Part shown: positions 18,306-26,942 of the stretch, in pieces | How the letters are laid out: each line of letters begins with the position of its first letter | Numbering within the stretch: position 1 is the first letter of the stretch | Assembly: GCF_003443735.1 (NCBI RefSeq) | Contig: NZ_CP031969.1 | Location: 3,410,001-3,474,000 of the forward strand | From: Streptomyces sp. CC0208 | GTDB lineage: Bacteria; Actinomycetota; Actinomycetes; Streptomycetales; Streptomycetaceae | Length of the DNA: 64,000 nt | Direction: 5' to 3' | The notes under the pieces: generated by a model | Databases searched by the model: none | What the model saw: the letters and a program-made list of their open reading frames with translations, nothing else | Told to the model about the DNA's origin: nothing | Program-made: the position numbers and the translations under genes

Positions 18306-19832
18306 TCAGCCCGCGAACCAGCGGACCGGCTTCGGCGCGAGGTTCTGGTAGACGTGCTTGCTCTCGCGGTACTCGGCGAGGCCGGCGGGGCCGAGCTCGC
18401 GGCCCACTCCGCTCTTGCCGAAGCCGCCCCACTCCGCCTGCGGGAGGTAGGGGTGGAAGTCGTTGATCCAGACGGTGCCGTGGCGCAGCCGGCCGGCGAC
18501 CCGGCGGGCACGGCCGGCATCGGCGGTCCAGACGGCGCCTGCGAGGCCGTACTCGGTGTCGTTGGCGAGGGCGATCGCCTCGGCCTCGGTGCGGAAGGTC
18601 TCGACGGTGAGGACCGGTCCGAAGACCTCCTCCCGCACGACCCGCATCTCGCGGTTGCAGCGGTCGAGGACGGTGGGCTCGTAGAAGTAGCCGTCGGCGG
18701 GACGCTCGGGCGACGGCTCGGGGCGCTGTCCGCCGGAGCGCAGCACCGCGCCCTCGGCGAGCGCGGAGGCGACGTAGGACTCGACCTTGGCGCGCTGCTG
18801 CTCGGAGACCAGCGGCCCGCACTCGACACCGTCCTCGGTGCCGCGGCCGAGGCGGATCTTCGAGGCCCGGCGGGCGAGTTCGGCGACGAAGCGGTCCCGG
18901 ACGGACTCCTCGACGATGAGGCGGCCGCCCGCGGAACAGACCTGGCCGCTGTGGATGAAGGCGGCGTTGAGGGCCTGGTCGACGGCGGTGTCGAAGCCCT
19001 CGGTGGTGGCGCAGGCGTCGGCGAAGACCACGTTGGGGTTCTTGCCGCCGAGTTCGAGAGCGACCTTCTTCACCGAGACGGCGGCCGCCTGCGCGACCTT
19101 GGTGCCGCTGACCAGGCCGCCGGTGAAGGAGACCAGGTCGACGTCGGGGTGCTCGGCGAGCCGGGCGCCGACGGTGTGGCCGGGTCCGGTCACGATGTTG
19201 GCCACGCCTTCCGGCAGGCCGGCCTCGACGAGCAGTTCGATGAGCGCGATGGTCGTCATCGGGGTGATCTCGCTCGGCTTGACCACGAAGGTGTTGCCGG
19301 CCGCGAGCGCCGGGGCGATCTTCCAACTGGCCTGGAGGAGCGGGTAGTTCCAGGGGGTGATCAGCGCGCACACGCCGACGGGTTCGTGGACGACGACGCT
19401 GTGGATGTCGGTCGAGCCGGCGTCGACGACCCGGCCGGGGGCCTCACCGGCGACCAGGTCGGCGAAGTAGCGGAAGGCGTCGGCGACACAGTCGATGTCG
19501 ACCCGGCCCTCCTCCACCGTCTTGCCCGCGTCCCGGCTCTCCAGGAGGCCGAGTTCTTCGCGGTCGCGTACGAGAAGATCGGCGACGCGGCGCAGCAGTG
19601 CGGCGCGTTCGGCGACGGGAGTGAGCGGCCAGGGGCCCTGTCCTGAGTCGAACGCCCGGCGGGCGGCGTCGACCGCCAGGTCGGTGTCCTTCTCGTCTCC
19701 CTCGGCGACCACGGCGAACGGCCGTGCGTCGGCGGGGTCGAGGATTTCGCGGGTGGCTCCGGAGACGGCTGCGCGCCACTCGCCGCCCGCGTGGATGGTG
19801 TGCGGCTCCTGCCGCGCGTGCTGTCCGGCCAT
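18306..19832 (-). CDS. betB: Aldehyde dehydrogenase, probable betaine aldehyde dehydrogenase
   Basis: 508 aa. The NAD-dependent aldehyde dehydrogenase signatures are clear: the ELGGKNPNVVFADA segment with the catalytic Glu, and SGQVCSAGGR with the nucleophilic Cys about 34 residues later. It would oxidise betaine aldehyde to glycine betaine. It is the first gene of a five-gene operon, betB-betA-ATPase-permease-binding protein, which combines synthesis and import of the osmoprotectant. Confidence 0.88.
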   Translation of the reverse strand: MAGQHARQEPHTIHAGGEWRAAVSGATREILDPADARPFAVVAEGDEKDTDLAVDAARRAFDSGQGPWPLTPVAERAALLRRVADLLVRDREELGLLESRDAGKTVEEGRVDIDCVADAFRYFADLVAGEAPGRVVDAGSTDIHSVVVHEPVGVCALITPWNYPLLQASWKIAPALAAGNTFVVKPSEITPMTTIALIELLVEAGLPEGVANIVTGPGHTVGARLAEHPDVDLVSFTGGLVSGTKVAQAAAVSVKKVALELGGKNPNVVFADACATTEGFDTAVDQALNAAFIHSGQVCSAGGRLIVEESVRDRFVAELARRASKIRLGRGTEDGVECGPLVSEQQRAKVESYVASALAEGAVLRSGGQRPEPSPERPADGYFYEPTVLDRCNREMRVVREEVFGPVLTVETFRTEAEAIALANDTEYGLAGAVWTADAGRARRVAGRLRHGTVWINDFHPYLPQAEWGGFGKSGVGRELGPAGLAEYRESKHVYQNLAPKPVRWFAG

Positions 19833-19918
19833 GATCGGTGTTGCCTTCCGTTCCTGTTCGGTTCCCCTGTGTCACATGGGTGTCACTCACGGGGACCGTC
19901 GTCGCATGCCCCCGCGAC

Positions 19919-19935
19919 GCAATTGCATGCGCAAT
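19919..19935. promoter_or_regulatory. Operator candidate upstream of the betaine operon
   Basis: GCAATTGCATGCGCAAT holds the arms ATTGC and GCAAT (19922-19935) around a 4-base centre, about 90 bases upstream of the betB start. It is AT-rich for this genome and well placed for a repressor site. The regulator is not encoded in the operon. Confidence 0.4.
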
Positions 19936-20017
19936 CGGTGGCCGAAAGTGTGCTGGCTCACTTAAAATGCGGGCAGAACAGGATGAAAGGGACGGAGATG
20001 CGCGGCCTGGCGTCGGT

Positions 20018-21229
20018 TCAGTCGATCGACGCCGCGTCGCAGGCGTAGGGCGCACAGAAACCGGAGAGAGCGGTGGTCAGGAGTTCCAGTTCGTCCTGGC
20101 CGCCGTCGCTGTCCGGGCCGTATGCGGCAATTGCGTAGATTTGGCCGTCCTGAGCGACGAACCGCTCGTCGTAGACGTGCCAGGGGCCGATGTCCGGTTC
20201 ACCGCCGAGGGAGTCGGCCCGGTACTCCAGCCGTTCGCCGGTGAACCCGTCCGCCTCGACGGGCCGGAGGTCCAGCTTCTCGAAGCCGTCCGGCTTGCGG
20301 GTGTCGGCGGAGAGGTACAGCGCGAAGGATGCCTCCGGGGACTCCTCCGCGACCTGGTACACCTGCAGCCGGCGTTCGCCGTCCGGGCTGCGGTAGTTGA
20401 CCACGTCGATGCCGTACTGGGACGCCACGGTGGTGCGTGCCCAGCCCGTGGGCCGGGCGATACGGAAGTGCTCCTCGTCCTCGTACAGCTCGTATCCGTC
20501 GGGGAGTTGGGGCGTCGAGGCGAGCGGGGACGCCGTGTCCTCGGTCGGCGAGGGGGTCGAGGGAGGCGGTGACCCGTCGGGGCCGCTCTGCTGCGAGACG
20601 GCTCCCGTGGGCGTCGGGCTCGCGCCGCCGGCCTTGTCGTCCTCGTCCCCGCCGCCGACGACCAGCGTCAGCACCAGGGTCACGGTGACACCGACGGCGG
20701 CAATTCCGGCGAGCGCGGACCACAGGAGCCGGCGGTCTCTCCCGGCGGGAGGCTCGGTGACGGCCGGCTGACCGGCGGTCGACCAGGCGGCCCCCGACCA
20801 CTCGGCCGACGGGGCGGATCCGCCGCCGAGCTGCTCGACGGAGGACCAGCCGCCACCGGGGGCACCGGGATCGCCGGGCCCGTGCCAGGTGCTGCCGCCT
20901 CCGGCACCCGGCCAGCCGGCGGAAGGGGCGGGCGGGGGCGGCGAGGCGGGCGCGGAAGGCGCCTGCGGTTCCGCGGAGCCGGACGCCGGCGGTTCCGCGG
21001 AGCCGGACCCCGCGGAACCGCCGGCGTCAGGAACCGTCTCCGTCCCGGCCGCCGGCGGCCACACGGGCGCGGCGGACCCCGCGGAGGAAGCGGCGGTCCC
21101 GTCGGCGGACGGCATCGCGTCCGGCCGGGACGGTGGCGGCGGAGTGAGGGGGCCGGTCACCGTCCGGGTCCCGTCCCCGTCCTCCCACCGCTGCGTCTCC
21201 TCGTTCCAGTACCGCACTCCCCCGCTCAT
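20018..21229 (-). CDS. Membrane-anchored protein with extracytoplasmic domain, paralogue A
   Basis: 403 aa. The N-terminus carries a Tyr-Trp-Asn-x5-Arg-Trp-Glu-Asp segment and then about 150 Pro/Ala/Gly/Ser-rich residues. One membrane helix follows (about 168-192), then a 160-residue outer domain. That domain shares its order of motifs with the gene at 27257: Gly-Trp-x-Arg-Thr, Arg-Arg-Leu-Gln-Val-Tyr/Phe, a Tyr-Arg pair, then Gly-x-Leu/Ile-Tyr-Ala-Ile and Phe-Cys with a final Cys. The function is unknown. Confidence 0.75.
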   Translation of the reverse strand: MSGGVRYWNEETQRWEDGDGTRTVTGPLTPPPPSRPDAMPSADGTAASSAGSAAPVWPPAAGTETVPDAGGSAGSGSAEPPASGSAEPQAPSAPASPPPPAPSAGWPGAGGGSTWHGPGDPGAPGGGWSSVEQLGGGSAPSAEWSGAAWSTAGQPAVTEPPAGRDRRLLWSALAGIAAVGVTVTLVLTLVVGGGDEDDKAGGASPTPTGAVSQQSGPDGSPPPSTPSPTEDTASPLASTPQLPDGYELYEDEEHFRIARPTGWARTTVASQYGIDVVNYRSPDGERRLQVYQVAEESPEASFALYLSADTRKPDGFEKLDLRPVEADGFTGERLEYRADSLGGEPDIGPWHVYDERFVAQDGQIYAIAAYGPDSDGGQDELELLTTALSGFCAPYACDAASID

Positions 21230-21321
21230 GGCGTCCCCTTCCCACTCACCGCGACCCCCGTTCGCCCCCGTGCCGGGCGGGACGGCTCACCGCGTCCTTC
21301 GCAGACCGGCACCGTACGCCC

Positions 21322-21678
21322 TCACAACCCCAGCAGTCCGGCCACCGCCCCCGCCGACGCGACCAGGCCGACCAGCGCCTGCGAGTCGTCCAGCAGGGCC
21401 CGCAGGCGCTCCCGGCGGGTCGGCCCCGCCTGCCCCGTGGTGACGATCTCCTCCTCCGTCTCGGCCAGCGCGGTGTCCAGCGCGGCCGTCTCGTCGGTGG
21501 CGCGCAGCCGCGTGAGGTCCTCGCGGAGTTCCCGTACGGCGGTCAGGAGCGCCTCGGCGGTCTCGTCCCGCCGGGGCGCCGTACCGTGGTGACTCTCGGC
21601 GTGCGCGTGGCTGCCGATCGCGAAGGTGCTGCCGTGGACACCGCCGCTGATGCTGACGCCTGGTTCATCCGTTGCCAT
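21322..21678 (-). CDS. Small protein with N-terminal GGVHGSTFA motif
   Basis: 118 aa from ATG 21678, overlapping the end of the upstream gene by 14 bases. Residues 7-22 read Val-Ser-Ile-Ser-Gly-Gly-Val-His-Gly-Ser-Thr-Phe-Ala-Ile-Gly-Ser. A long charged helix follows (about 38-90) and then a hydrophobic tail (last 16 residues, VGLVASAGAVAGLLGL) that could sit in a membrane. The same motif ends the protein encoded just upstream. The family is not recognised. Translational coupling suggests the two products work together. Confidence 0.75.
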   Translation of the reverse strand: MATDEPGVSISGGVHGSTFAIGSHAHAESHHGTAPRRDETAEALLTAVRELREDLTRLRATDETAALDTALAETEEEIVTTGQAGPTRRERLRALLDDSQALVGLVASAGAVAGLLGL

Positions 21679-23446
21679 GGGCGCTGGTTCCCTTCTGTGA
21701 CGTGGTCCCCGCGCCACCGGTGGCGGAGAACGCGGAGGCGTGCGCGCCGGCCGCGAACGTGCTGCCGTGGACACCGCCCTCGACATGCACGCCGTTGTTG
21801 ATGTTGACGATCTTCTGGACGAACTCGCCGGTCTGGTAGCCGGATTCGGCAAGCGCCGTCAGCACGCCCTGCGCGACCCGGTCCTGCACGCTCCTGAGAT
21901 AGCGGTAGGCGTCCATGTCCTGGAAGAGGGACCCCTCGTCCGCCGAACCGAGCTCCCGCACCGACAGCGCCGGACCGTCGGGCAGCGCGCCCGCGTAGCC
22001 GCCGGTCAGCAGCTTCCACGCGTAGGCCACGCCCCTGCCGAGGGTGACGAGGGAGCGGGCCGCGGAGCCGGGCACCCGGGCCACCGCCCAGGCCGCCTTG
22101 CCGAGCGCGTTGTTGTGCCGGTAGGTGTGGGCCGTGCGGTCGGCGTCCTTGAAGTCCTCGCGCACCGGCAGCAGCACATGCGGGGCGATCTCCAGCATGA
22201 GCATCCGGCCCTGGGTGTGGACGCGCACGAAGACCGTGACGACCAGCTCCTCCTCCCAGCCGCCGACCCGGATCCGCAGGAAGTGCCGCCGCTTCTCGGC
22301 GCCCTCCTCGACCGCGCGCGCCCGGTGGTCCTCGAAGGCCTGCGGGTGGTACGGCGCCTCTTCACGCCGGCGCAGCCCCTCGGCGGGCAGGAACACGCAC
22401 TCGTCGATCTCCATCCAGCGCAGCCGGTCGCGGACCGTGTGCCCGGCGAACTCGGAGGGCAGCCGCAGCTGTTCGAGCAGCGGGCGGATCTTCTCCAGGA
22501 TCGCGCGGTTGTTCAGCGGCAGCTGTTCCTTCTTCGTCTCGTCGGGCCGCAGCTCGACGGCGAGCACCCAGGTCTCGTAGGCGAGTCCGGCGCCGCAGAA
22601 GGGGCGCTTCTCGTGGTACATGACCAGCGGGGCGTGCTGCTCGATCCGGATGCGCTGCTTCAGCCGCTGGAACCGCTGGCCCTCGGCGCGCTCGGCGGGG
22701 TCGCCGGCCGCGTCCGGGAAGCGCTGCGGGGAAAGTTCGGCGCCGACCGCCCGGGCGAACTGGCCGCGCTGCGCGGCCACGCACACCGCGATCAACGCGA
22801 AGATGACGATCACCAGCCAGGCCTGGAGCGGCCCGATCAGCCCGCTGACCCCGTCGAAGTCGGGGAACAGCAGATCGGACGGGCTGGACGAGTCGCCGTA
22901 GGAGCCGTACGAATCGCCGTAGCCGTACGAGTCGCCGAAGGACCCCGAGCCGCCGTAGGACGACGAGTCGTCGTCGCCTCCGCCGAACGCGACGACGAGG
23001 GCCAGGACGAGGAACGTCCCGAAGATCAGACGTCCCCACCAGCGCATGACGAAGGCCGGCAGCCGCCGGTACAGCGGCGGGTTCGCGCCCTTGCCCCGGA
23101 CCCAGGAGGCGGCCGCGAGCAGCAGGCTGGGGCCGAGGAACGCGAACAGCAGTCCGCCGGTCAGGGGCAGCCCGATCACCCACAGGCCCAGGATCAGCCC
23201 GGCCCACAGCAGCTCCTGGCGCCGGGCCCGCAACGCGTGCGCGAGCACCCGGGCCGCGTCGAGGCCGAGCGAGGGCGCCACGATCCGCTGTTCGTTCAGG
23301 TGGAGCTGCTCGATGACCCGGTCCCGGTAACCGGAATCCAGATAGGTGCCCGCGCAGAGCAGCCGGGTGGCCTCACTGGCGTGCGGCGGCGTGGCCGGGC
23401 CCGGTGGTGCGGACTGCGGCTGCCGAGGCACAGATGTAGTAGTCAC
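21665..23446 (-). CDS. Large membrane protein with C-terminal GGVHGSTFA motif
   Basis: 593 aa. Four hydrophobic segments (near 80-97, 98-113, 137-152 and 210-226) are interrupted by an Asp/Ser/Gly/Tyr-rich loop with repeated Asp-Ser-Tyr-Gly units. A soluble cytoplasmic domain of about 330 residues follows. The last 45 residues carry Gly-Gly-Val-His-Gly-Ser-Thr-Phe-Ala-Ala-Gly-Ala-His-Ala, also found at the start of the coupled small gene. The family is unknown to me; no enzymatic motif seen. Confidence 0.8.
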   Translation of the reverse strand: MTTTSVPRQPQSAPPGPATPPHASEATRLLCAGTYLDSGYRDRVIEQLHLNEQRIVAPSLGLDAARVLAHALRARRQELLWAGLILGLWVIGLPLTGGLLFAFLGPSLLLAAASWVRGKGANPPLYRRLPAFVMRWWGRLIFGTFLVLALVVAFGGGDDDSSSYGGSGSFGDSYGYGDSYGSYGDSSSPSDLLFPDFDGVSGLIGPLQAWLVIVIFALIAVCVAAQRGQFARAVGAELSPQRFPDAAGDPAERAEGQRFQRLKQRIRIEQHAPLVMYHEKRPFCGAGLAYETWVLAVELRPDETKKEQLPLNNRAILEKIRPLLEQLRLPSEFAGHTVRDRLRWMEIDECVFLPAEGLRRREEAPYHPQAFEDHRARAVEEGAEKRRHFLRIRVGGWEEELVVTVFVRVHTQGRMLMLEIAPHVLLPVREDFKDADRTAHTYRHNNALGKAAWAVARVPGSAARSLVTLGRGVAYAWKLLTGGYAGALPDGPALSVRELGSADEGSLFQDMDAYRYLRSVQDRVAQGVLTALAESGYQTGEFVQKIVNINNGVHVEGGVHGSTFAAGAHASAFSATGGAGTTSQKGTSAHGNG

Positions 23447-23566
23447 ACGACTCCCCCGATGCGTGCAAAGGCCTTGCTCACGTCACTTGTTGACAAACCA
23501 TCAGCATAGAGGTGCGGGTGGGGACAGGAAACCGGAATGCCCGATGTATGGACGCCGGCGCGATCC

Positions 23567-23582
23567 TTTGACTAAAGTCAAA
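23567..23582. promoter_or_regulatory. Palindromic operator before the MarR-GNAT gene
   Basis: TTTGACTAAAGTCAAA is a perfect 7+7 base palindrome around AA, ending 4 bases before the ATG. Its length and symmetry fit a MarR dimer, and its position over the start would block transcription. Autoregulation is the simplest reading. Confidence 0.7.
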
Positions 23583-23586
23583 GATT

Positions 23587-24483
23587 ATGGATCCGGTGTC
23601 GGCACAGCACGTGGCGGAGTTCCGCCGCTTCAACCGCTACTTCACCCGCCGTATCGGGGCCCTGGACGACCACTACCTCGGCCAGGACCGCCCGCTCGGC
23701 GAGGCGCGGCTGCTGTTCGAGATCGGCGAGGGGGTCTCGCTGCGCGAGCTCAGGACCCGGCTCGGACTGGACGCCGGATATCTGAGCAGGATGGCGAAGA
23801 CCCTCCAGGCCCAGGGCCTGGTCCGGATCAGCGTCCACCCGGACGACAGCCGGCTGCGCATGGTCGAGCTGACCCGCGCCGGACGGACCGAGCTCAAGGA
23901 GCAGAACCGCCGCGCCGACGCCCTCGCCGCCGGACTGCTCGACGGACTCACCACGGCCCAGCGCGACCGGCTCACCGAGGCGATGAGCACCGCCCAGCGC
24001 CTGCTGCGCCTGGCCGCCATCACCGTGGCCCCGGTCGACGGCGCCGCCCCCGACGCCCGCGCCTGCCTCGACGCCTACGCCGCCGACATCGACGCCCGCT
24101 TCCCGGAGGGCTTCGACAGGTCCGACCTGGTGCGCCCCGAGGAGGTCTCCGGGGAGGCGGGCGCGTTTTTCGTGGCGTACGAGGAGGGCCGTCCCGTGGG
24201 CTGCGGCGCGCTGCGCCGGCTGGAGCCGCGGGTCGGCGAGCTCCGCCATGTGTGGGTGCACCCGGACGCCCGCCGCCTGGGCCTGGCTCGACGTCTCCTC
24301 ACCGCCCTGGAGCGGGAGGCCGCCGCCCGCGGCTTCACGGTCCTGCGGCTCGACACCCACGCGTCCCTCACCGAGGCGCAGGCGATGTACCGGTCGGGCG
24401 GTTACACGGAGATCCCGCCCTACGCCGATCACGTCTACGGCGACCACTGGTTCGAGAAGCGGCTGTCCGGCCCGGCGAGCTGA
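23587..24483 (+). CDS. MarR HTH - GNAT acetyltransferase fusion
   Basis: 298 aa. Residues about 1-145 form a MarR-type winged helix (LRTRLGLDAGYLSRMAKTLQAQGLV as recognition region, HPDDSRLR as wing). Residues about 160-298 form a GNAT domain with an acetyl-CoA loop around RHVWVHPDARRLGLARRLL. The fusion suggests a regulator whose activity is linked to acetylation of a small molecule or protein. Its 3' end overlaps the convergent LysR gene by 49 bases. Confidence 0.88.
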   Translation: MDPVSAQHVAEFRRFNRYFTRRIGALDDHYLGQDRPLGEARLLFEIGEGVSLRELRTRLGLDAGYLSRMAKTLQAQGLVRISVHPDDSRLRMVELTRAGRTELKEQNRRADALAAGLLDGLTTAQRDRLTEAMSTAQRLLRLAAITVAPVDGAAPDARACLDAYAADIDARFPEGFDRSDLVRPEEVSGEAGAFFVAYEEGRPVGCGALRRLEPRVGELRHVWVHPDARRLGLARRLLTALEREAAARGFTVLRLDTHASLTEAQAMYRSGGYTEIPPYADHVYGDHWFEKRLSGPAS

Positions 24484-25391
24484 CCGCCCGACCACTGGGT
24501 GAGCAGTTCCCGCACCGTCCGCCGCAGCCACGCGTGCGCCGGGTCGGCGTCGTGCCGCGGATGCCAGGCCAGCCCCAGCCGCAGCGGCGGCAGTCGCAGC
24601 GGCACGTCGAAGGTGACCAGATCCAGCGCGGCGGCCAGCGGCAGCGCCCAGGAACTGATCAGACCGACCAGGTCGGTGTCCCGGATCACGAACAGGGAGG
24701 AGGGGAAGGTCCCGACCGCCCCCACCACTTGGCGCTCCAGGCCCAGTTCGGCGAGCGCCTCGTCAACCGGCCCGCGCAGCCTGCCCCGCCGGGACACGCT
24801 CAGGTGACCGGCCGCCGTCGCGAACCGCTCGGCCGTCAACTCGCCTTCCAGCAAGGGGTGCCCGGCCCGTACGACCCCCACCATGCGGTCCTCTAGGAGG
24901 GTCTCCACGTGCACCTCGGGGGCCGCGACGCCGACGGCGCCGATCTCCAGGTCGGCGGTGCCCTCGCGCAGGAACGGGGCGTCCACATGACTCTCGGCCA
25001 GGAACCGCAGGCGCACCCCCGGCGCCTCCGCGGCGGTCCGCACGAAGAGCGCCGCACCGCAGGCCGCCGCGATGGTGTCGGACCCGAGGACCGTGAACGT
25101 GCGCTCCACCGTGCGCAGATCGACGTCCCGCCCCTGGGTGAACAGCGCCCGCGCCCGCTCCACCACCGCGCTCACCTCGGCCCGTACGGCCAGCGCGTGC
25201 GGGGTCGGCACCATCTGCCGCCCGGCGCGCACCAGCACGGGATCACCGAGCGCCTTGCGGATCCGGCCCAGGGTGCGGGACATCGCGGGCTCGGAGAGAT
25301 GGAGCCGCCGGGCCGCGCCGCCCACGCTCTGCTCCTCGAGCAGCACGTCCAGGGCGACCAGCAGATTCAGATCCAGTTGCGTCACACGCAT
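24435..25391 (-). CDS. LysR-family transcriptional regulator
   Basis: 318 aa. The N-terminal LysR helix-turn-helix lies at about 5-65 (LNLLVALDVLLEEQSVGGAARRLHLSEPAMSRTLGRIR), followed by an effector-binding domain. It is divergent from the MFS exporter at 25484, the probable target. A TGCACTGGAGTGCA palindrome lies between them. Confidence 0.9.
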   Translation of the reverse strand: MRVTQLDLNLLVALDVLLEEQSVGGAARRLHLSEPAMSRTLGRIRKALGDPVLVRAGRQMVPTPHALAVRAEVSAVVERARALFTQGRDVDLRTVERTFTVLGSDTIAAACGAALFVRTAAEAPGVRLRFLAESHVDAPFLREGTADLEIGAVGVAAPEVHVETLLEDRMVGVVRAGHPLLEGELTAERFATAAGHLSVSRRGRLRGPVDEALAELGLERQVVGAVGTFPSSLFVIRDTDLVGLISSWALPLAAALDLVTFDVPLRLPPLRLGLAWHPRHDADPAHAWLRRTVRELLTQWSGGQLAGPDSRFSNQWSP

Positions 25392-25408
25392 CGACCCCTT
25401 GCATAACT

Positions 25409-25422
25409 TGCACTGGAGTGCA
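25409..25422. promoter_or_regulatory. LysR-type operator candidate
   Basis: TGCACTGGAGTGCA, a 6+6 palindrome with a 2-base centre, in the 92-base interval between the LysR gene and the divergent MFS gene. It is 17 bases upstream of the LysR start codon. Confidence 0.55.
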
Positions 25423-25483
25423 GGACCCCCCGAGCCTACGGTGACAGGGCATCCACACCGACGCCCCGCTCCCCGGAGGAGCC

Positions 25484-26890
25484 ATGCCCCCGCACGCCCT
25501 GAAACGCTCCACCCTCCTCGCCCTGTGCGCCTGCGTCCTCGTCGCCCAGAGCATGGTCGCCGCCATCAACCTGCTGATCCCGCAGCTGAGTTCGTCCTCG
25601 CTGCACCCCTCGTCCACCGAGATCCTGTGGACCGTCGACACGTACGTCATCGTCTTCGCCTCCCTCCTCGTCCCGGCCGGCGCCCTCGGCGACCGCCACG
25701 GCCAGAAGGGCGCCCTGCTCGCGGGCCTCGGCCTCTTCGCCGCGGGTGCCGCCACCAGCGCCCTCGCGCAGGGCCCGGCGCTTCTGATCGCGGGCCGGGG
25801 CGTCTCCGGGGCCGGGGCCGCGCTGATCACCCCGGCCACCATGTCGATTCTGCTGCGCCTCGCGGGTCCCGGGGGACGGGCCCGGGCGATGGCCTCCTGG
25901 ACCCTGGCGATCGGTCTCGGCGGCATGCTGGGCAACCTGGGCGGCGGCCTCGTGGGCCAGTTCCTCACCTGGCGGGCCCTGTTCGCGCTCATGGTCCCGC
26001 TCGCCGCGCTCCTCGCCGTCACCGTCGCCCTCACCACCCCGCGCACGGAACGCGCCCCGCAGCACCGCCTCGACCCGCTCGGCACCCTGCTGCTCACGGC
26101 GGGCCTGGTGGCCGTCCTCTTCGGCATCATCGAGGGCCCGGTGCACGGCTGGACCTCACCGCGCATCCTGACCGCCTTCGCGGCCGGCGCGGCCCTCGTG
26201 ACCGCCTTCACCGCCCACTCCCTGCGCTCCCGCACCCCGCTGTTCGACCCGCGCGTCTTCGCCTCGCCCCGGCTGCGCTCGACCACTCTCGGCCTGGCGA
26301 CCGGCTTCTTCGGCCTGTTCTCCCTCTTCTATGTCAACTCCCAGTACCTGCAAGGCGTGAAGGGCTACGGCCCCGCCGTCACCGGGATGGCGATCCTGCC
26401 GCTCATCGTGGGCATGGCGGCACTGCCGAGGCTGGCCGCACGCTGGGCCGGGCGCCCCCTGCCCGTCATCGCGACCGGTCTCGCCCTCATCGGCCTCGGC
26501 CTGCTGGGCGTGTCCACCGTGGACGCCGGGACGCCCTACCCGCTGTACGCCTGCTGGCTGCTGGTCGTCTCGGCCGGTACCGGACTGTCCATGCCCGCGC
26601 TCACTCTGGGTGTCGCCACCGCGCTCCCGCCGCACCGGGCGGGCCTCGCCTCGGGTCTCGGCACCTCGGCCCGCGAAATCGGAGCGGCCCTCGGGGTCGC
26701 CGTCACCGGCACGGTGCTGGCCTCCCACCCCGACCTCTCGCACGGCATGGGCCCGGCGCTGCGCACGGTTGCCGTGCTGGTGCTGGTGTGCACGGCGGTC
26801 GTGGTCCTCGGGCACCGCGACCGATCCGGAAAATCGCGTACTATCGCGTTCAATCGGGAACGAGTACTATCGCGTTCGGCCCGTCACTGA
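25484..26890 (+). CDS. MFS transporter, DHA2-like drug exporter
   Basis: 468 aa with about 14 hydrophobic segments. The motif A loop, Gly-Ala-Leu-Gly-Asp-Arg-His-Gly-Gln-Lys, is between helices 2 and 3. It probably exports a toxic compound by proton antiport. It is divergent from, and probably controlled by, the LysR regulator. The last 20 or so codons run through a duplicated 14-base element (26838 and 26864), so the C-terminal tail may not be conserved. Confidence 0.88.
   Translation: MPPHALKRSTLLALCACVLVAQSMVAAINLLIPQLSSSSLHPSSTEILWTVDTYVIVFASLLVPAGALGDRHGQKGALLAGLGLFAAGAATSALAQGPALLIAGRGVSGAGAALITPATMSILLRLAGPGGRARAMASWTLAIGLGGMLGNLGGGLVGQFLTWRALFALMVPLAALLAVTVALTTPRTERAPQHRLDPLGTLLLTAGLVAVLFGIIEGPVHGWTSPRILTAFAAGAALVTAFTAHSLRSRTPLFDPRVFASPRLRSTTLGLATGFFGLFSLFYVNSQYLQGVKGYGPAVTGMAILPLIVGMAALPRLAARWAGRPLPVIATGLALIGLGLLGVSTVDAGTPYPLYACWLLVVSAGTGLSMPALTLGVATALPPHRAGLASGLGTSAREIGAALGVAVTGTVLASHPDLSHGMGPALRTVAVLVLVCTAVVVLGHRDRSGKSRTIAFNRERVLSRSARH
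26838..26877 (+). repeat. Duplicated GTACTATCGCGTTC element
   Basis: GTACTATCGCGTTC occurs at 26838-26851 and 26864-26877, a 26-base period. The copies sit in the last codons of the MFS gene in different frames, so coding constraint does not explain them. They lie 66-105 bases upstream of the possible start at 26943 and could be a paired regulator site. Confidence 0.6.
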
Positions 26891-26942
26891 AGGGGCGGTC
26901 CAACCACCCCAGTCTGCTTCCCAGTTGACCCGAGGAGCCGCC

